Positions 8,952 through 17,503 of a stretch of DNA of 64,000 nt are shown in pieces. Position 1 is the first letter of the stretch. The number at the start of each line of letters is the position of its first letter. The translations under genes were made by a program, and so were the position numbers. Under the pieces are notes generated by a model. The model ran no database searches. It was not told the DNA's origin and worked only from the letters and a program-made list of their open reading frames with translations. The stretch covers positions 60,812-124,811 of the forward strand of contig NZ_JARXVM010000019.1 in NCBI RefSeq assembly GCF_029892285.1. Reading direction: 5' to 3'. Origin of the DNA: Rhizobium sp. SG_E_25_P2 (lineage in GTDB: Bacteria; Pseudomonadota; Alphaproteobacteria; Rhizobiales; Rhizobiaceae).

Positions 8952-9264
8952 AATGGCCTCTTGATCCCTTTTGGAACCTCGGTAATCGGAACGGACTACT
9001 CGCCTCTGGCCATTTTCCTGACGCTTCAGGCATGGGCACCGTTGGCGGGCTCCGGGGCATCGCATTTCATTGCCGGGCAATGAAATCCTCCGCACGGTTT
9101 CCCAGACAACAGGTAACAGATTTCCTTGAAACTCTGTCACCCCATCGCGACATAACATATAGTATGCGAACCTATGCCGCAAAGGGGACTGTTGTCTTTT
9201 TCGATGATACGGTGGAAAATCATGCCCGGTTCAGGTCAGCAAACGAAAATGTTGCGATAGAGCG
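8952..9264. other. 313-base divergent region between folE and the Fe-S scaffold gene
   Basis: It must hold the promoters of both divergent genes. The most striking element is the perfect 23-base palindrome at 9064-9086, listed separately. An AT-rich block around 9148-9170 could be a promoter element. No RNA gene or additional ORF is convincing. Confidence 0.5.
9064..9086. promoter_or_regulatory. perfect palindrome, possible operator upstream of folE
   Basis: ATTTCATTGCC at 9064-9074 and GGCAATGAAAT at 9076-9086 are exact inverted copies around one central G. There is no following U-run, so a dimeric regulator site is more likely than a terminator. The centre lies about 124 bases upstream of the folE start and 190 bases upstream of the Fe-S scaffold start. 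The regulator is unknown. Confidence 0.4.
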
Positions 9265-9717
9265 ATGGACGACATCTACAACGCGAAGATTCTCGAATTT
9301 GCCGGCAATATCCCCGCCACGGGGGAGTTGGCCGACGCCGACGCATCCGCGCAGGCGCATTCCAAACTGTGCGGCTCCAAGGTCAAGGTGTTCGTCAAGA
9401 TGGATGGCGACCGCGTCAACGGTTTCTCCCATGTGGTCAAGGCCTGCGCGCTCGGCCAGGCCTCGTCCTCGATTATGGCCCGGCATGTGATGGGGGCGAG
9501 CGCCGAGGAAATCCGGATGGCGCGCCGCGACATGCTGGCGATGCTGAAGGATGGCGGCGAGGGACCTGTGGGCCGTTTCGAGGACATGCGTTATCTGAAG
9601 CCGGTCAAGGATTACAAGGCCCGCCACACCTCGACCATGCTCACCTTCGACGCCGTGGTCGACTGTCTAGACCAGATCGAGGCGAAGAACTCGGCCGCCG
9701 CAGCGTTGTCGGCGTGA
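9265..9717 (+). CDS. iron-sulfur cluster assembly scaffold protein (IscU/NifU N-terminal-like)
   Basis: A 150-residue protein with the general layout of U-type Fe-S scaffolds: start MDDIYNAKILEFAGNIP, a cysteine in KLCGSKVKVFVKM (residue 36), a second in VVKACALGQASSSIMARH and a third in FDAVVDCLDQIE. These three cysteines are the expected cluster ligands. It resembles the divergent alphaproteobacterial form often found next to folE/hisI rather than IscU of an isc operon; no isc or suf genes are nearby. No yidD gene follows, though I know that pairing from other rhizobia. Confidence 0.8.
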   Translation: MDDIYNAKILEFAGNIPATGELADADASAQAHSKLCGSKVKVFVKMDGDRVNGFSHVVKACALGQASSSIMARHVMGASAEEIRMARRDMLAMLKDGGEGPVGRFEDMRYLKPVKDYKARHTSTMLTFDAVVDCLDQIEAKNSAAAALSA

Positions 9718-9844
9718 TCGGCCGGGAGCATCGGCTTGAAATGCCGGTTTTATCTCCGTAAGGTTGGGTTCTATTCCCGTTTTCAACAGGGATTCACCAT
9801 ATGCGGGGGCCCAGGCCCATGGCAATGCGGGCGAATCCGCGTAA

Positions 9845-11506
9845 ATGGCCATTATGAGCAACCCCGATCTCGACCTGACGCCTGAAGAACTCAACCAGCC
9901 GCAGCCGTGGAGCGGCGTCAACGCCTATCGCTCCGATCCGCTTCTGGTGGATATTTCCTCGCAACTGCATCGGACGGTGCGTGATGAGTTTGACCTGATC
10001 GGTCGCTTCGTCACCTCGCATGAGGCGCAGGAACTGGCGCGCATGGCCAATGAGGGCGTTCCCAAGCTCCGCACGCATGGTCCACGCGGCGAACGTCTCG
10101 ATGTCGTCGATTTCCATCCCGCCTGGCATGCGCTGATGCGCCGTTCCGTCTCGAACGGCCTGACCTCGTCGATCTGGGAAAACAAGCCGGATGAGAAGGG
10201 CGCTGCGCACCGCGCCCGCGCTGTGCGCTTTTTCCTGACCGCCCAGCTCGAATGCGGCCATCTCTGCCCGCTGACCATGACCTCCGCCTCCGTCGCGGCG
10301 ATCAAGGCCAACGATACGGCGCTGCGCAACTGGTTTTCCAAGATCGCCTCGCGACGCTACGATTCCGCCAACAAGCCCGCGCATGAAAAGGCCGGCCTCA
10401 CCATCGGCATGGGCATGACGGAAAAGCAGGGCGGCACCGATGTGCGCGCCAATCGCAGCGTCGCCGAGCCGGTGGGCGACAATGTCTATCGCTTGTCGGG
10501 TCACAAATGGTTCATGTCGGCGCCGATGAGCGACGCTTTCGTGATGCTGGCGCAGACGCGCGAGGGCATGGGCTGTTTCCTGGTTCCCCGGCTGCTCGAG
10601 GACGGGGCCCGCAACGGGCTGCGCTTCCAGCGACTGAAGGACAAGCTCGGCAATCGCTCCAACGCCTCGAGCGAAGTCGAGTTCTCCAACACCTATGGCT
10701 TCCTGCTCGGCGCGCCCGATCAGGGCATCCGCACCATTCTCGACATGGTCACGCTGACCCGGCTCGATTGCGCCGTGGCGTCGGCCGGGCTGATGCGCGC
10801 CTCGCTTGCCGAAGTCGTGCATCATATTCGCGGCCGCTCGGTGTTCGGCAAGAACCTCGTCGACCAGCCGATTATGACGCGGGTGGTCGGCGATATGGCG
10901 CTCGATGTCGCCGCCGCCACCGCGCTGGTGTTCCGTCTGGCCCAGGCCTTTGACGGCGCCGCCGAAAGCCCCGAGGAACAGGCCTATCAGCGCATCATGA
11001 CGCCGGTGATCAAATATTGGGTCTGCAAGATCGCGCCGGCGCTGATCTATGAAGCCATGGAATGCCTTGGCGGCAGCGGCTATGTCGAGGAGCGGCCGAT
11101 CGCCCGGCATTATCGGGAAGCCCCTGTCAACGCCATCTGGGAAGGCTCCGGCAATGTCATGGCGCTCGACGTCATCCGCGTGGCGTCCAAGCATCGCGAC
11201 CAGTTCGAGCTGTTGTTTTCAGGTCTCGCGCGTGATCTCGGCCCGGCCGGCGCCAAGACGGTCGACGTGCTCCGCGCGGCGCTGGCGCTGACCGAACGCG
11301 ACGAAGGTTCTGCGCGTTTCCTGGTCGAGCAACTGGCGCTTGCCGCGGGATCGGCCGAACTCGTGCGCCTCGGCGCCGGCCGCATCGCCGACGCCTTCCT
11401 CGAAAGCCGCCTGACCGGCGGCTGGCGCTCGACCTACGGCATGCTGGAATCGCGCTTCGACGCACGGTTTATCGTCGACCTGCTCTATCCGGCCTCGGGT
11501 CACTGA
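9845..11506 (+). CDS. acyl-CoA dehydrogenase family protein, AidB-like
   Basis: A 553-residue flavoprotein. The motif GMGMTEKQGGTDVRANRS and the sequence HKWFMSAPMSDAFVMLAQ are characteristic of the AidB branch, which carries an extra N-terminal domain and in E. coli is induced by alkylating agents and binds DNA. ECLGGSGYVEE and EGSGNVMALDV mark the C-terminal helical domain. Whether it protects DNA or acts on an acyl-CoA here is open. Two starts are possible (9845 or 9854), neither with a strong ribosome site. A possible TetR regulator follows after 255 bases. Confidence 0.85.
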   Translation: MAIMSNPDLDLTPEELNQPQPWSGVNAYRSDPLLVDISSQLHRTVRDEFDLIGRFVTSHEAQELARMANEGVPKLRTHGPRGERLDVVDFHPAWHALMRRSVSNGLTSSIWENKPDEKGAAHRARAVRFFLTAQLECGHLCPLTMTSASVAAIKANDTALRNWFSKIASRRYDSANKPAHEKAGLTIGMGMTEKQGGTDVRANRSVAEPVGDNVYRLSGHKWFMSAPMSDAFVMLAQTREGMGCFLVPRLLEDGARNGLRFQRLKDKLGNRSNASSEVEFSNTYGFLLGAPDQGIRTILDMVTLTRLDCAVASAGLMRASLAEVVHHIRGRSVFGKNLVDQPIMTRVVGDMALDVAAATALVFRLAQAFDGAAESPEEQAYQRIMTPVIKYWVCKIAPALIYEAMECLGGSGYVEERPIARHYREAPVNAIWEGSGNVMALDVIRVASKHRDQFELLFSGLARDLGPAGAKTVDVLRAALALTERDEGSARFLVEQLALAAGSAELVRLGAGRIADAFLESRLTGGWRSTYGMLESRFDARFIVDLLYPASGH

Positions 11507-11546
11507 GGATTTGAGGGGAGGGCGACTCGGATCGCCTTCTCGATCG

Positions 11547-11640
11547 TCATGCTCGCCCCTGTGGCGAGCATCTGCATCGGTTTCGTCGAATGCTCCCTTT
11601 CGCCTTGGCAGGCCCTCGGGACAAGCCCGAGGGTGACGGC
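11547..11640 (-). repeat. interspersed repeat, copy C (inverted relative to copies A and B)
   Basis: Read on the minus strand, this stretch shares with the repeats at 16304 and 17364 the hairpin block around GCTCGCC..GGCGAGC and the block around GGGCTTGTCCC. Both blocks are themselves inverted repeats (ATGCTCGCC/GGCGAGCAT and CCTCGGG/CCCGAGG), so the RNA would form two hairpins. It lies between the AidB-like gene and the TetR gene. The middle part is more divergent than between copies A and B. Confidence 0.6.
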
Positions 11641-11761
11641 AAGCAACGCCGTCACCATCAAGTGACTTATCCCCTAAAACTTTCGTTAACCAATTTGCCT
11701 GGGCCGCATCTTCCGGATTAAGTCGTTAAAACGGATTGTTTTGCGGAGCGCGAGAGCGGGC

Positions 11762-12400
11762 ATGCTGAATACGACGGACATGATGGGCGGCGGTGACGCG
11801 CCCGTGCGCGACAGGGCGGCGACCACCGCGCGCATCCTGAAAGCGGCCTCGGAGCTCTTGGCCGAGGGCGGCTTTCAGAAATTCGGCGTCAACGCGGTGG
11901 CCCGCCGCGCCGGCTGCGACAAGCAGCTGATCTATCGCTATTACGGCGGCATGGACGGACTGGTCGAGGCGATCGGCCGCGAGCTTGCCGGCTGGGTCGA
12001 GGAAAAGATGCCCGACAATGGCGGCGGCGGCTTTCTGCTGACCTATGGCGACCTCGTCGAGCGGCTGCTGCTCTTGTTCATGGAAGCGCTGCGCAGCGAT
12101 CCCCTGATGAAGAGAATCATCGCCTGGGAAATGTCGGAGAACAGCCCGCAGGTGCGCAAGCTGGCCGACGCTCGGGCCCGCGCGCTCGGCGACTGGATTG
12201 CCCGGGTGAGGGCGGGCATGGCGCCGCCCAAGGGCGTCGACACCGGATTGATGAACGCGATTCTCCTCGGCGCGGTGCAGCAGATCGTTCTCTCCACTGA
12301 GGCGGCCGGACGTCTTGGCTCGACCGTGCTCAAGACCGAGAAGGACTGGAAGAAGGTCGAACAGGCGGTGCAGAAGCTGGTGCGCGGCGTCTATCCCTGA
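11762..12400 (+). CDS. TetR/AcrR family transcriptional regulator
   Basis: A 212-residue protein with an N-terminal TetR DNA-binding domain: ILKAASELLAEGGFQKFGV then NAVARRAGCDKQLIYRYYGG, i.e. the helix-turn-helix ending in the usual LIYRYY, within residues 15-65. The C-terminal two thirds would bind a ligand. The ATG at 11762 is preferred over an in-frame TTG at 11741. The nearest possible target is the AidB-like acyl-CoA dehydrogenase gene upstream, but this is only proximity. Confidence 0.88.
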   Translation: MLNTTDMMGGGDAPVRDRAATTARILKAASELLAEGGFQKFGVNAVARRAGCDKQLIYRYYGGMDGLVEAIGRELAGWVEEKMPDNGGGGFLLTYGDLVERLLLLFMEALRSDPLMKRIIAWEMSENSPQVRKLADARARALGDWIARVRAGMAPPKGVDTGLMNAILLGAVQQIVLSTEAAGRLGSTVLKTEKDWKKVEQAVQKLVRGVYP

Positions 12401-12472
12401 AGGCGAGGGCGGTCGTCCACAGGCGCGGCCCCGTAAATTAACCTTAACAAATGGTTTACGTTGCGCCTCAAA

Positions 12473-12505
12473 TGTTAACCTGTGACTGTCTGGTCAGGGT
12501 TAACA
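12473..12505. promoter_or_regulatory. near-perfect inverted repeat upstream of the small membrane-protein pair
   Basis: TGTTAACCTG at 12473-12482 is matched by CAGGGTTAACA at 12495-12505 (one unpaired base) around a 12-base spacer. It ends 12 bases before the ATG of the 57-residue gene, so it could be an operator. TTAACC-type motifs recur around 12439 and 11696. The binding protein is unknown. Confidence 0.3.
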
Positions 12506-12517
12506 GGCGTGAGAGTC

Positions 12518-12691
12518 ATGCGTAGACGCGCTGCGAAAATCGGAACGGCAATCGCCATCAGCGGCGTCCTGTGCCTGATCGCGCAGGATCTGACCGCGCC
12601 TCTCCTGGCGATTTCGGCCATGGGGCTGTTTGATCGGCTGTTCGGCGCCATGCTGTCGGCGCGCTTTCCCAGGCTGGAGGCGGCGCGATGA
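12518..12691 (+). CDS. small membrane protein, hypothetical
   Basis: A 57-residue protein starting MRRRAAKIGTAIAISGVLCL with a hydrophobic segment at about residues 9-36 and a positively charged N-terminus. Its stop overlaps the next start in an ATGA arrangement (12688-12691), which strongly suggests translational coupling with the following gene. The ATG at 12518 has GTGAGAG ahead of it; an upstream GTG at 12482 is less likely. I do not recognise a family. Confidence 0.6.
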   Translation: MRRRAAKIGTAIAISGVLCLIAQDLTAPLLAISAMGLFDRLFGAMLSARFPRLEAAR

Positions 12692-13023
12692 AATGGATAC
12701 TGATTCTCTGGGCCCTGCCGCTGACGCTGCTCGGCTCCTGGTACTGGCTGTCTTATTACGACATCAATTTCGGCTATCTGATCCTGTCGCGGCAATTGCA
12801 TGATCTCGTCTTCGAGATCTACGGCCAGGTGCTGGGCATTCCGCCTGAGGATATTCCGCCGCTGGTGCTGAAAGCTGTCGTCATCGATAGTCTGGCGCTG
12901 TTTTCTATCCTGGCCTTCCGCCGGCGCAAGACGATCGCCGCCGCCTACAGGCGCTGGAAAGGCGAGGCTCATTCGCCTGCGGCGGATCTTTCGATCGACG
13001 ACAGCCTGTCCAGAGCGCCCTGA
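12688..13023 (+). CDS. small membrane protein, possibly DUF6105
   Basis: A 111-residue protein with an N-terminal membrane segment ([20 protein letters not shown]), the segment [20 protein letters not shown] and a second hydrophobic stretch ([19 protein letters not shown]). From memory this pattern fits the rhizobial DUF6105 family; I am not certain. It is coupled to the 57-residue gene by a 4-base overlap. Its last 55 bases overlap the 3' end of ruvX on the other strand, so the two genes converge tail to tail. Confidence 0.7.
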   Translation: MKWILILWALPLTLLGSWYWLSYYDINFGYLILSRQLHDLVFEIYGQVLGIPPEDIPPLVLKAVVIDSLALFSILAFRRRKTIAAAYRRWKGEAHSPAADLSIDDSLSRAP

Positions 13024-13454
13024 AGAATGAAGGTTGCGGCGGCGGAATCGATCCGCTCTGCCCGCTTCTTTCGCGACACGTCCATTTCCAGCAACGCCCG
13101 CTCTGCAGCCACCGTCGACAGGCGCTCGTCCCAGAAGGTGAAGGGAATGTCGGTCTTGTCGCCCATGGTGCGCACGAAAGCGCGCGTCGCCTGAGCGCGG
13201 GGGCCTGAGCTGCCATCCATATTGATCGGCAGGCCGATCACAAAAGCTTTCACCTGCTCCTTCTCTGCGAAGGCCAAGAGCACCTGGGCGTCGAGCGTGA
13301 ATTTCTTGCGATTGATCACCGGCCGGGGATTGGCGAAGCGCCGCCCCTTGTCGGACAAGGAAAGTCCGATGGTGGTCGTGCCGAGATCGAGCCCCGCGAT
13401 GATGTCGCCGGGCGCGAGAAAGGTGGATAGGTCTTCGATGGTCAAAATGCTCAT
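12969..13454 (-). CDS. ruvX: Holliday junction resolvase-like protein RuvX (YqgF)
   Basis: A 161-residue RNase H-fold nuclease implicated in Holliday junction resolution and in 16S rRNA 5' end maturation. The first acidic residue is in [18 protein letters not shown] and the others in [17 protein letters not shown] and [17 protein letters not shown], which is the full YqgF pattern. The neighbourhood (UPF0173 hydrolase, gatC, gatA divergently) is the usual rhizobial one. A longer frame overlapping it on the same strand is a shadow. Its 3' end overlaps the gene at 12688. Confidence 0.93.
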   Translation of the reverse strand: MSILTIEDLSTFLAPGDIIAGLDLGTTTIGLSLSDKGRRFANPRPVINRKKFTLDAQVLLAFAEKEQVKAFVIGLPINMDGSSGPRAQATRAFVRTMGDKTDIPFTFWDERLSTVAAERALLEMDVSRKKRAERIDSAAATFILQGALDRLSSIERSAAGE

Positions 13455-13568
13455 CTTGCCGGACTAGCGTCATCCACATAAAAAAGCCAGAGCTTCACAT
13501 GGCTGACGAACCTTTGCGCTTGTGTTGCGTAACAGTTTGCGAGTCAATTCTCCCAGAAAGGTCGACAT

Positions 13569-14273
13569 ATGAAACTCACCTGGCTTGGCCATGCCGCCTT
13601 CCGCCTTGAAACGGCGTCCGCCACGATCCTGATCGATCCGTTCCTCAGCCACAATCCCGCCTTTGCCGGCCAGGATCTCAAGGAAGTGACCAAGGGCGTC
13701 ACCCATATCCTGCTGACCCATGGCCATATGGACCATGTCGGCGACACGATCGCGCTGGCTGGCGAACTCGACGCGACAGTGCTGGCCAATGCCGATCTTG
13801 CCGCCTGGCTCGGCCATCGCGGCGTCAAGAAGATCGAGCAGGGCAATACCGGCGGCACAATCGCCTTCAACGGTTTCTCAGCTACCTTCACCAATGCGCT
13901 GCATTCCTCGGCCCATGTCACCGAAGACGGCGTTTCGCATGCGCTCGGCAACGCCAATGGCCTGATGCTGCATTTCGATGATGCGCCGTCCGTTCTCGCC
14001 ATGGGCGACACCGACATTTTCTCCGACATGGCGCTGATCAACGAACTCCACCAGCCGCAGATCGGTCTCGTGCCGATCGGCGACCGCTTCACCATGGGCG
14101 GGGCGGTGGCCGCACTCGCCTGCCAGCGCTTCTTCTCGTTTGAAACCGCCATTCCCTGCCATTACGCCACCTTCGGCCTGCTCGATCCGACGGCGGAGAA
14201 ATTCGTGGCTGGCATGGAAGGCCACAAGACGAAAGTCGCCGCGCCCAAGGTCGGCGAAGTCCTGAGCTTCTGA
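13569..14273 (+). CDS. metal-dependent hydrolase, UPF0173 family
   Basis: A 234-residue metallo-beta-lactamase-fold protein. The signature [14 protein letters not shown] gives the HxHxDH metal site; the start [17 protein letters not shown] and the late motif [13 protein letters not shown] stretch ([12 protein letters not shown]) fit the YtkL/UPF0173 family. The natural substrate is unknown. It is divergent from ruvX and sits upstream of gatC on the same strand. Confidence 0.9.
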   Translation: MKLTWLGHAAFRLETASATILIDPFLSHNPAFAGQDLKEVTKGVTHILLTHGHMDHVGDTIALAGELDATVLANADLAAWLGHRGVKKIEQGNTGGTIAFNGFSATFTNALHSSAHVTEDGVSHALGNANGLMLHFDDAPSVLAMGDTDIFSDMALINELHQPQIGLVPIGDRFTMGGAVAALACQRFFSFETAIPCHYATFGLLDPTAEKFVAGMEGHKTKVAAPKVGEVLSF

Positions 14274-14367
14274 TCTGTCGATCGCCTCGTCCGTCGGGGA
14301 AAAAGCCGTTGCGCGCCGTGGCGGGCGGCTTTATAGCGGGCGAGGCGAATGATATTTGGAGTAGGAC

Positions 14368-14655
14368 ATGTCTGTTGATGTGGCGACGGTGAAGCGTGTG
14401 GCGCGGCTTGCGCGTCTGGCCGTGACCGAGGAAGAAGCCGAGAAGACCACCGGCGAACTCAACGCCATTCTGGGCTTCGTCGAACAGCTGTCGGAAGTCG
14501 ATGTCGACGGCGTCGAGCCGATGACATCTGTGACGCCGATGGCGATGAAGAAGCGCGCCGATGTGGTGACCGACGGCAATATCGCCGACAAGGTCGTTGC
14601 CAATGCGCCCTTGACCGACAGCAATTTCTTCCAGGTTCCGAAAGTGGTCGAATAA
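14368..14655 (+). CDS. gatC: Asp-tRNA(Asn)/Glu-tRNA(Gln) amidotransferase subunit C
   Basis: A 95-residue subunit that clamps GatA to GatB. The sequence starts [19 protein letters not shown], contains [19 protein letters not shown] and ends in FFQVPKVVE, all typical. The preceding GGAGTAGGAC supplies a ribosome site. It is followed by gatA after 82 bases that include a small GC hairpin with a TTCG loop (around 14661-14678). Confidence 0.96.
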   Translation: MSVDVATVKRVARLARLAVTEEEAEKTTGELNAILGFVEQLSEVDVDGVEPMTSVTPMAMKKRADVVTDGNIADKVVANAPLTDSNFFQVPKVVE

Positions 14656-14737
14656 GGTCGAGGCGGTTCGCCGCCTCCCGCTTTCGACATTCCCCTTTTG
14701 ACGCGCGGTGACCCGCCAGACATGAAGTGACCGACCG

Positions 14738-16219
14738 ATGAGCGAATTGACACGCCTCACCATTGCCGAAGCCCGCGGAAAACTCGCCGCCAAGGACATT
14801 TCCGCCGTCGAGCTGACCGACGCCTATATCAGCGCCATTGAAGCGGCCAATCCCGCCATCAACGCCTATGTGACGGTGACGCCCGAACTGGCCCGCACAC
14901 AGGCCAAGGCGTCGGACGCCCGCATCGCCGCCGGCAATGCCGGCGCGCTCGAAGGCATTCCGCTGGGCATCAAGGATCTGTTCGCCACCAAGGGCGTGCA
15001 TACCCAGGCCTGCAGCCATATCCTTGACGGCTTCAAGCCGGAATATGAATCCACCGTCACCCAGAACCTGTTCAATGACGGCGCGGTGATGCTGGGCAAG
15101 CTCAACATGGACGAATTCGCCATGGGCTCGTCCAATGAAAGCTCCTATTACGGTCCGGTCAAGAACCCCTGGAAGGCCAGGGGCTCGAATGCCGAACTGG
15201 TGCCGGGCGGCTCGTCGGGCGGCTCGGCCGCCGCTGTCGCCGCTCAGCTCTGCGCTGGCGCAACCGCCACCGATACCGGCGGCTCGATCCGCCAGCCGGC
15301 AGCGTTTACCGGCACTGTCGGCATCAAGCCGACCTATGGCCGTTGCTCGCGCTGGGGCATCGTCGCCTTCGCCTCGTCGCTCGACCAGGCCGGCCCGATC
15401 GCCCGCGATGTGCGCGACGCCGCGATCCTGCTCAAATCCATGGCCAGCGTCGACTCCAAGGACACGACCTCCGTCGATCTGCCGGTCCCGGATTACGAAG
15501 CCGCGCTCGGCCAGTCGATGAAGGGCGTCAAGATCGGCATTCCCCGCGAATACCGCGTCGAGGGCATGCCGGAAGAAATCGATGCGGCCTGGCAGCAGGG
15601 CATCGCCTGGCTGAAGGACGCCGGCGCCGAGATCGTCGACATCTCCCTGCCGCACACCAAATATGCTTTGCCGGCTTACTACATCGTGGCGCCGGCGGAA
15701 GCCTCGTCCAACCTCGCCCGGTATGACGGCGTGCGTTATGGGTTGCGCGTCGAGGGCAAGGACATTCTCGACATGTATGAGAAGACCCGCGCCGCGGGCT
15801 TCGGCAAGGAAGTCAAGCGCCGCATCCTGATCGGCACCTATGTGCTGTCGGCCGGCTATTACGACGCTTATTACATCCGCGCCCAAAAGGTGCGGACGCT
15901 GATCAAGCGGGATTTCGAACTGGCCTTCAACGCCGGCGTCGACGCGATTCTCACGCCCGCCACCCCGTCCTCGGCCTTCGGCATCGCCGACGAGGAGCTC
16001 GCCAATGATCCGGTCAAGATGTATCTCAACGACATCTTCACGGTGACGGTGAACATGGCCGGTCTGCCCGGCATCGCCGTGCCCGCCGGCCTCGACCAGA
16101 AGGGCCTGCCACTTGGCCTGCAGCTGATCGGCAAGCCGTTCGACGAGGAAACCCTGTTCACGACCGCCCATGCGATCGAACAGGCGGCCGGAAAGTTCGA
16201 AGCGCCCAAGTGGTGGTAA
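14738..16219 (+). CDS. gatA: Asp-tRNA(Asn)/Glu-tRNA(Gln) amidotransferase subunit A
   Basis: A 493-residue amidase that releases ammonia from glutamine for conversion of mischarged Glu-tRNA(Gln) or Asp-tRNA(Asn). The Ser-cisSer-Lys triad is visible: lysine in [14 protein letters not shown], the serines in [14 protein letters not shown] and [14 protein letters not shown]. The length is normal. A strong terminator follows, so gatB (26367) is transcribed separately, about 10 kb away. Confidence 0.97.
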   Translation: MSELTRLTIAEARGKLAAKDISAVELTDAYISAIEAANPAINAYVTVTPELARTQAKASDARIAAGNAGALEGIPLGIKDLFATKGVHTQACSHILDGFKPEYESTVTQNLFNDGAVMLGKLNMDEFAMGSSNESSYYGPVKNPWKARGSNAELVPGGSSGGSAAAVAAQLCAGATATDTGGSIRQPAAFTGTVGIKPTYGRCSRWGIVAFASSLDQAGPIARDVRDAAILLKSMASVDSKDTTSVDLPVPDYEAALGQSMKGVKIGIPREYRVEGMPEEIDAAWQQGIAWLKDAGAEIVDISLPHTKYALPAYYIVAPAEASSNLARYDGVRYGLRVEGKDILDMYEKTRAAGFGKEVKRRILIGTYVLSAGYYDAYYIRAQKVRTLIKRDFELAFNAGVDAILTPATPSSAFGIADEELANDPVKMYLNDIFTVTVNMAGLPGIAVPAGLDQKGLPLGLQLIGKPFDEETLFTTAHAIEQAAGKFEAPKWW

Positions 16220-16245
16220 GCCGACGAAACGATTTCTGACAAAGG

Positions 16246-16276
16246 CCCGCCGAGCGCTGCTCCGGCGGGTTTTTTT
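16246..16276 (+). terminator. Rho-independent terminator of gatC-gatA
   Basis: CCCGCCG at 16246-16252 pairs with CGGCGGG at 16263-16269, followed by seven T. It begins 27 bases after the gatA stop. Confidence 0.88.
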
Positions 16277-16303
16277 CGTTCGGTATGCGTATCCGTCATC
16301 CCC

Positions 16304-16390
16304 GGGGCTTGTCCCAAGGATCTGCTGCGGGTCCGGTGAGGATGCGCGTGTTGCGGCGTGCGCGGATGCTCGCCACAAGGGCGAGCATGA
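16304..16390 (+). repeat. interspersed repeat, copy A
   Basis: 87 bases that match 17364-17450 at all but about eight positions, in the same orientation. Shared blocks include GGGCTTGTCCCAAGGATCTG, GGGTCCGGTG and GATGCTCGCCAC followed by AGGGCGAGCATGA. The latter is an inverted repeat. Copies A and B are 1060 bases apart and enclose the antitoxin/Fic pair exactly. Confidence 0.8.
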
Positions 16391-16516
16391 TGGAGGAACG
16401 AACTGCATCGGTCGGCGATGTTGATCGCCGCCTTGCATGTTTCCTCGGGCCATCTCATCACCCTCGGCCGTGACACCAAAATTTTTTTGCTGACGTTTCG
16501 AGTCCGTGCTAGCCTC

Positions 16517-16738
16517 ATGGCCATGAAGAAACAAATTTCGGGCAATGCTGACACCGGCCAATTTCTCGTCACCGGCAGCAAGCTGACAAGTGAGCGTGGG
16601 GAGAAGATCAGTGCGGTGGAAGGGCTCAAGCTCTCGCCACGCATGGAAGCAATTTTGCGCGACACCAAAGGCCGTTCGGGGGATGAGCGTCGTGCTGCCA
16701 TAAAGGCCCAATTCTCCAGGAAAACCGCTGCCTTGTGA
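16517..16738 (+). CDS. antitoxin of a Fic-type toxin (putative)
   Basis: A 73-residue protein with the central sequence GEKISAVEGLKLSPRMEAIL, which resembles the inhibitory helix of class I Fic antitoxins such as VbhA, where a Glu-Gly blocks ATP binding by Fic. The residue four before the Glu is Ile here rather than Ser/Thr of the consensus (Ser is at minus three), so the match is partial. Start codons at 16517 and 16523 are both possible; neither has a ribosome site. Its stop overlaps the GTG start of the fic gene by 4 bases, the usual coupling for such modules. Confidence 0.7.
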   Translation: MAMKKQISGNADTGQFLVTGSKLTSERGEKISAVEGLKLSPRMEAILRDTKGRSGDERRAAIKAQFSRKTAAL

Positions 16739-17313
16739 TCTACACCGCCGAATCCGATCCTCTTTGCTACGCCGGAACGACCGTTCTCAAAAACAAGATG
16801 GGATTGCGCGCGCAAAACGATCTCGACGAATTCGAACTTGCGATGTTCCTGACGCGCGCGGACGAAGATTGGCCGCAGGGGAACCTCGATTACGAGCATT
16901 ATAAGGCGCTTCATCGCCATCTCTTTCAGGACGTCTACCGATGGGCGGGAAAACCCAGGACGATACGGATCGGCAAGGGTGGAAACTGGTTTTGCTATCC
17001 CGAATAAATTGATCGCGAAATGAGCCGAATATTTTCGGATCTTACCGCATCAGGACATTTCAGTCGCCTTGCGCCTGCCGAATTCGCCTTGAGGGCGGCG
17101 CGAACGCTTGCGGACATCAACGCCGTTCATCCCTTTCGGGAGGGTAACGGTCGTACGCAACTGGCATTCCTTGCATTGTTGGCGCAGAATGCGGGCCTGC
17201 CTTTCAACGATGACCTATTGTCCCCGGAACGCGTGATCCAATCGATGATTGACAGTTTTGGCGGCAAAGAAGAACCGCTTGCGGAACTCATTCTGGAAAT
17301 TGTGAGCGGATAA
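16735..17313 (+). pseudogene. Fic/DOC family AMP transferase, interrupted by a nonsense codon
   Basis: A single reading frame (192 codons plus one internal stop) matches a Fic toxin. The N-terminal part runs to GNWFCYPE, then TAA at 17005-17007, and the same frame continues IDREMSRIFSDLTASGHF. Family members usually have Tyr here (FCYPE-Y-IDREM), so a TAT or TAC to TAA change explains the break. The Fic active-site motif HPFREGNGRT is intact at 17128-17157 but lies after the stop. The start is a GTG overlapping the antitoxin stop. A downstream ATG at 17020 could restart translation of the C-terminal half. Confidence 0.85.
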
Positions 17314-17363
17314 ACACCGTTCTTCTTTCTCTCTACCAAGGCTCTTGCCTCCGCCGTCCTCCT

Positions 17364-17450
17364 TGGGCTTGTCCCAAGGATCTGCTGTGGGTCCGGTGCG
17401 GATGCGGGTGTCGCGGCGTGGGCAGATGCTCGCCACGAGGGCGAGCATGA
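17364..17450 (+). repeat. interspersed repeat, copy B
   Basis: Direct copy of the repeat at 16304-16390, about 91% identical by eye over 87 bases. It starts 51 bases after the fic pseudogene and ends 54 bases before the stop of the YjhX gene on the other strand. Confidence 0.8.
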
Positions 17451-17503
17451 CGAAGGAGAGTTTTTCGCCCCAATCGATACGCAGCGGCGCAACCAACCCA
17501 TTC

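Noticed and set aside
9151..9166. CATA-ACATATAG-TATG, loosely like a Zur or other metal-regulator box
   Set aside because: The arms are only 4 bases and similar AT-rich strings arise in any promoter; no other evidence supports metal control.
12475..13479. A 334-codon minus-strand frame around ruvX
   Set aside because: It overlaps ruvX in another frame, and the ruvX frame carries all the family motifs; this one is low in meaning and Arg/Asp rich as expected of a shadow.
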